Source: Cryobacterium frigoriphilum
Lineage (GTDB): Bacteria > Actinomycetota > Actinomycetes > Actinomycetales > Microbacteriaceae
Assembly: GCF_004403305.1 (NCBI RefSeq)
Contig: NZ_SOHE01000088.1
Span: 36,270-100,269 of the forward strand
Direction of reading: 5' to 3'
DNA length: 64,000 nucleotides
The notes beneath the pieces are model-generated. The model was not told the origin of the DNA, ran no database searches, and was given only the letters and a program-made list of their open reading frames with translations. A program made the position numbers and the translations under genes. Every line of letters begins with the position of its first letter. Within the stretch, counting starts at the first letter, position 1. Positions 60,673 through 64,000 of this stretch are shown here, piece by piece.

Positions 60673-63327
60673 ATGCAGACTGCTGATATTCGCGGGCGTT
60701 GGCTCGACTTTTTCGAAGGCCGCGGCCACACCGTCGTCCCCTCGGCCTCGCTCGTCAGCGATGACCCCACCCTGCTGTTCACGGTCGCCGGAATGGTCCC
60801 GTTCGTTCCGTACCTGACCGGGCTGGTTCCGGCACCGTACAAGCGCGCCACGAGCGTGCAGAAGTGCATTCGCACCAATGACATCGAAGAGGTCGGCAAG
60901 ACCCCGCGTCACGGCACGTTCTTCCAGATGAACGGCAACTTCAGCTTCGGCGACTACTTCAAGCAGGAGGCCATCGGCTTCGCCTGGGAGCTGCTCACGA
61001 CCCCCGAGAATCTGGGCGGCTACGGCTTCCGCGAGAGTGACCTCTGGGTCACCATCTACCTCGACGACGACGAAGCCTTTCGCTACTGGCGTGCCATCGG
61101 CGTGCCGGAGAACCGCATCCAGCGCCTCGGCATGGAATCGAACTACTGGTCGACCGGCCAGCCAGGCCCGGCCGGCCCGTGCTCGGAGATCTTCTTCGAC
61201 CGCGGCCCCGCCTACGGCGCCGACGGCGGCCCGGCCACCGACGACGACCGTTACGTCGAAATCTGGAACCTCGTCTTCATGCAGTACCTGCGCGGCGAAA
61301 GCACCGGAAAGAGCGACTTCAAGATTCTCGGTGACCTGCCGAGCAAGAACATTGACACCGGCATGGGCCTCGAGCGGGTCGCCTTTCTCAAGCAGGGCGT
61401 CGAGAACATGTACGAAATCGACCAGGTGCGGCCGGTGCTTGACCGGGCATCCGCTCTGTCCGGCCGTCGCTACGGCGCCAACCACGATGACGACGTGCGG
61501 ATGCGCATCGTCGCCGACCACGTGCGTTCCTCCCTCATGCTGATGAGCGACGGCGTCATGCCGTCAAACGAGGGCCGCGGCTACATTTTGCGCCGACTGC
61601 TGCGCCGCTCGGTGCGCGCCATGCGCCTGCTCGGCGTCGACGTGGCCACCCTGCCTGAGCTGTTGCCGGCCAGCCGCGATGCAATGGCCTCGTCCTACCC
61701 CGAGGTCGCCGCCGACTACGGACGCATCAGCCAGGCCGCCTACGCCGAGGAAGAGACGTTTCTGCGCACCCTCGCCAGCGGAAGCAGCGTGCTCGACCTC
61801 GCCGTCGCGAAGACCAAGAATGATCAGAAGACCGAGCTGCCCGGTAAAACCGCGTTCCTGCTGCACGACACCTACGGGTTTCCGATCGAGATCACCCTCG
61901 AAATGGCCGAAGAGGCCGGCCTCAGCGTGAACCGCGAGGCCTTCGACACCCTGATGAGCAAGCAGCGCGCCATGGCCAAGGCCGACGCGAAATCCAAAAA
62001 GACGCTGCTGGCCGACCTGTCGGTCTACGCAGCCTTCCGCGCCGCCGGCGAAACGGTCTTCACCGGGTACGAGCAGCTCGACTCCGAATCGGTCATCCTC
62101 GGCCTCATCGTCGACGGCAGCTCGGTGAATCGTGCCGTGGCCGGCGACATCGCCGAGGTCATTCTCGCGGAAACGTCGCTGTACGCCGAGTCCGGCGGTC
62201 AGGAAGCGGATGCCGGACTGATCGTCGGCGCCGGCTACGAACTCGAGGTGCTCGACGTGCAGAAGCCCGTCAAGGGCCTCATCAGCCACAAGGTTCAGGT
62301 ACGCAGCGGTGAGGTCGGGGTGGGAGAACGAGCGACGAGCGTCGTCGACCCCGACTGGCGTCGCGGTGCCCGCCAAGCGCACTCCGGAACGCACATTCTG
62401 CACGCGGCCCTGCGCCAGGTTCTCGGACCGAACGCGCATCAGTCCGGTTCGTACAACAAGGCCGGATTCTTTCGTCTCGACTTCTCGTGGAACCAGGCCC
62501 TGTCGCCGGCCACGCGCAGCGAGATCGAAGAGATCTCCAACAACGCGATCCGCGACAACCTGCAGGTCACCACGCGGGAACTGCCGCTCGCCGAGGCGAA
62601 GTCTCTCGGGGCGATGGCCCTGTTCGGCGAGAAGTACGGCGACGTCGTACGGGTCGTCGACATTGGCGGCCCGTGGTCGCGCGAGCTCTGCGCCGGAACC
62701 CACGTCGCCTCCAGCGCCGAGATCGGCATGATCAACCTCGTCAGTGAGGCGTCGGTCGGTTCCGCGAACCGTCGTGTCGAATCTCTGGTCGGTCTCGAAG
62801 CCTTCCGTGACCTCGCGGTCGAGCGGGCAATCGTGTCGCAGCTGACCGCAAATCTGAAGACTCCGCGGGAGCAGCTGCCCGAGCGCATCGGTGACCTGCT
62901 CGCGAGCCTCAAGGCCGCCGAGAAGAAGATCGCGGCCTTTGAGGCCCGCGCCCTGACCGACCGGGTTCCCGCGCTGCTCGCGACCGTGCAGCGCGCCGGT
63001 GACGTGAGCGTCGTCGCCGTCGACCTGGGCGTGCTCGCGAGCGCCGACGACGTGCGTATGCTCGTCACCGCGACGAGAGAACGTCTTGGCAGCGACCCGT
63101 CCATCGTCGCACTGGCCGCAACCGTCGCCGACAAGCCCGTCGTGATCGTGGCGACGAACGCTGCGGCCCGTGCCGCAGGTCACCGCGCCGGAGCGCTGGC
63201 GAAGCAGTTGTCGGGCATCCTCGGCGGCGGCGGCGGCGGCAAGGACGACCTCGCGCAGGGCGGCGGCACCGATCTGACCGCCATCCCCACGGCCCTGCAG
63301 TCCGTTATCGCGGCCGTCAGCCGCTAG
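60673..63327 (+). CDS. alaS: alanyl-tRNA synthetase
   Basis: An 884-residue class II synthetase. Catalytic core at the N-terminus (HTVVPSASLVSDDPTLLFTV, RTNDIEEVGKTPRHGTFFQM, NFSFGDYFKQEAI), editing domain with zinc ligands HSGTHILHAALR and ELCAGTHVASS, and the C-Ala tail ending with a Gly6 linker (GGGGGGKDD). ATG 60673 follows a CCC-rich leader without a strong ribosome site. Charges tRNA-Ala. Confidence 0.97.
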   Translation: MQTADIRGRWLDFFEGRGHTVVPSASLVSDDPTLLFTVAGMVPFVPYLTGLVPAPYKRATSVQKCIRTNDIEEVGKTPRHGTFFQMNGNFSFGDYFKQEAIGFAWELLTTPENLGGYGFRESDLWVTIYLDDDEAFRYWRAIGVPENRIQRLGMESNYWSTGQPGPAGPCSEIFFDRGPAYGADGGPATDDDRYVEIWNLVFMQYLRGESTGKSDFKILGDLPSKNIDTGMGLERVAFLKQGVENMYEIDQVRPVLDRASALSGRRYGANHDDDVRMRIVADHVRSSLMLMSDGVMPSNEGRGYILRRLLRRSVRAMRLLGVDVATLPELLPASRDAMASSYPEVAADYGRISQAAYAEEETFLRTLASGSSVLDLAVAKTKNDQKTELPGKTAFLLHDTYGFPIEITLEMAEEAGLSVNREAFDTLMSKQRAMAKADAKSKKTLLADLSVYAAFRAAGETVFTGYEQLDSESVILGLIVDGSSVNRAVAGDIAEVILAETSLYAESGGQEADAGLIVGAGYELEVLDVQKPVKGLISHKVQVRSGEVGVGERATSVVDPDWRRGARQAHSGTHILHAALRQVLGPNAHQSGSYNKAGFFRLDFSWNQALSPATRSEIEEISNNAIRDNLQVTTRELPLAEAKSLGAMALFGEKYGDVVRVVDIGGPWSRELCAGTHVASSAEIGMINLVSEASVGSANRRVESLVGLEAFRDLAVERAIVSQLTANLKTPREQLPERIGDLLASLKAAEKKIAAFEARALTDRVPALLATVQRAGDVSVVAVDLGVLASADDVRMLVTATRERLGSDPSIVALAATVADKPVVIVATNAAARAAGHRAGALAKQLSGILGGGGGGKDDLAQGGGTDLTAIPTALQSVIAAVSR

Positions 63328-63329
63328 GC

Positions 63330-63842
63330 GTGGGTTGCGAGACGGCTTCCCCCGGCGAGGCCCCCGACGTTCTGCGCAGCGGCGTGCGGGTGGGGGTCGA
63401 CGTCGGCACGGTACGCATCGGAGTTGCCCGCAGCGACAATCACGCCCTGCTCGCAACTCCGGTCGAGACGGTCGCCCGCGACAAGGTCGGAACCGCCGAT
63501 CTCGCCCGCCTCGGCGCGATCGTCACGGAGCTGAACGCCATGGAGGTCATCGTGGGACTGCCGCTCGCCCTCTCGGGCAACCGGACGGCGTCGACGGATG
63601 ACGCGGTGCACTTCGCCGAGACTCTCGCGCTCACGCTGGCGGTGCCGGTGCGCCTGGTCGATGAACGCCTCTCGACGGTGTCGGCTCAGGCGGCGCTGCG
63701 AACCTCGGGTCGGTCGACGCGAACCCAGCGTCCAGTGGTCGATCAGGTGGCCGCAACTATAATTTTGCAACACGCGCTCGACTCCGAGCGTGCCACGGGT
63801 AAGCCGGCCGGCTCGCTCGTGCACCCGACCGAGAGGCCGTAG
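63330..63842 (+). CDS. ruvX: Holliday junction resolvase-like RuvX (YqgF)
   Basis: A 170-residue RNase H-fold protein with RVGVDVGTVRIGVARSD, VEVIVGLPLALSG-like segment (MEVIVGLPLALSG), VRLVDERLSTVSAQ and a late VDQVAATIILQ with the terminal Asp. GTG start two bases after alaS. YqgF relatives process 16S rRNA ends and resolve junctions. Confidence 0.93.
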   Translation: MGCETASPGEAPDVLRSGVRVGVDVGTVRIGVARSDNHALLATPVETVARDKVGTADLARLGAIVTELNAMEVIVGLPLALSGNRTASTDDAVHFAETLALTLAVPVRLVDERLSTVSAQAALRTSGRSTRTQRPVVDQVAATIILQHALDSERATGKPAGSLVHPTERP

Positions 63843-63844
63843 AC

Positions 63845-64000
63845 GTGCCTGACCCCGACCAGCCGCTGCCGTCTCGTCGAAGTCTGCGCGCCGCCGCCGA
63901 AGCCGCCGCCGAAGCCGCCTCACAGGCGGCCGCCGTGCGCGCCGCTGTACCGGCCGAGGGCACGCCGGCCGAGGGCACGCCGGCCGAGAGCGCGCCGGCC
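63845..64000 (+). CDS. mltG: MltG-type endolytic transglycosylase, 5' end only
   Basis: Fifty-two codons from GTG 63845 to the window edge. Visible part is a cytoplasmic Ala-rich tail (SLRAAAEAAAEAASQAAAV) followed by a repeated PAEGT/PAESA peptide encoded by a 15-bp DNA repeat. No transmembrane or YceG domain is visible yet; the assignment rests on the alaS-ruvX-mltG order of actinobacteria. Confidence 0.6.
   Translation, partial: MPDPDQPLPSRRSLRAAAEAAAEAASQAAAVRAAVPAEGTPAEGTPAESAPA
63950..64000 (+). repeat. 15-bp tandem repeat, 3 units and more, at the right edge
   Basis: Units ccggccgagggcacg, continuing beyond the window; they encode PAEGT repeats. Confidence 0.9.

Noticed and set aside
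61564..63456. 630-codon minus-strand frame over alaS
   Set aside because: Antisense shadow of a certain synthetase gene.

Overview
The window is high-GC chromosomal DNA that looks like an actinobacterium of the family Microbacteriaceae (a Cryobacterium/Leifsonia-like organism; the genus cannot be decided from sequence alone). The grounds are the conserved actinobacterial gene orders (DUF3000-rnd-thiolase, thrS-HIT...pdxS-pdxT...yebC-ruvCAB-yajC-secDF-rel, rpsD-DUF948-alaS-ruvX-mltG), frequent GTG starts, ATGA/TGATG stop-start overlaps, a MarP-type protease and a DUF222/HNH gene. The pgsA-acyltransferase-pimA block that other actinobacteria carry between the HIT gene and pdxS is absent, which fits a family that generally lacks phosphatidylinositol.

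Layout. 1-9.8 kb: housekeeping and metabolic genes (partial thiolase, RNase D, DUF3000, alpha/beta hydrolase, sufE plus sulfurtransferase, zapE), amtB behind a GlnR-type box, and marP. 10.0-25.2 kb: a complete myo-inositol regulon with iolC, a DeoC/IolJ-like aldolase, iolA, iolB, iolD, iolE, iolG and iolH, a three-gene CUT2-type ABC importer, an MFS inositol transporter and a GntR-family repressor. Its four promoter regions share a TGTCNNGACA-type palindrome. 25.3-37.3 kb: accessory genes (DUF2071, glycine-rich membrane protein, LtrA, M50 peptidase, HEAT protein, a lectin-propeller/metzincin fusion, membrane proteins, a decayed VOC gene, a lipoprotein with an ATG-bearing repeat, and a TetR-ABC-permease cassette). 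37.4-38.4 kb: six tRNA genes arranged as a partial duplication. 38.5-64 kb: a DUF222/HNH protein, DUF1918, thrS, HIT, pdxST, yebC, ruvCAB, yajC-secDF, rel, an AbiEi-like protein, DUF349, cyclophilin, rarA, rpsD, DUF948, alaS, ruvX and the start of mltG.

How it works together. Inositol enters by the ABC system or IolT, is oxidised by IolG, dehydrated by IolE, hydrolysed by IolD, isomerised by IolB, phosphorylated by IolC, cleaved by the aldolase and finished by IolA. The repressor at 24.4-25.2 kb probably binds all four operators.

The most unusual scale-crossing feature is a set of about 18 private short tandem repeats (8-19 bp units, each unique to its locus). They sit mainly at gene ends or starts, and several have duplicated the host gene's stop codon. 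The most unusual single gene is the lectin/metzincin fusion at 29.4-30.8 kb.
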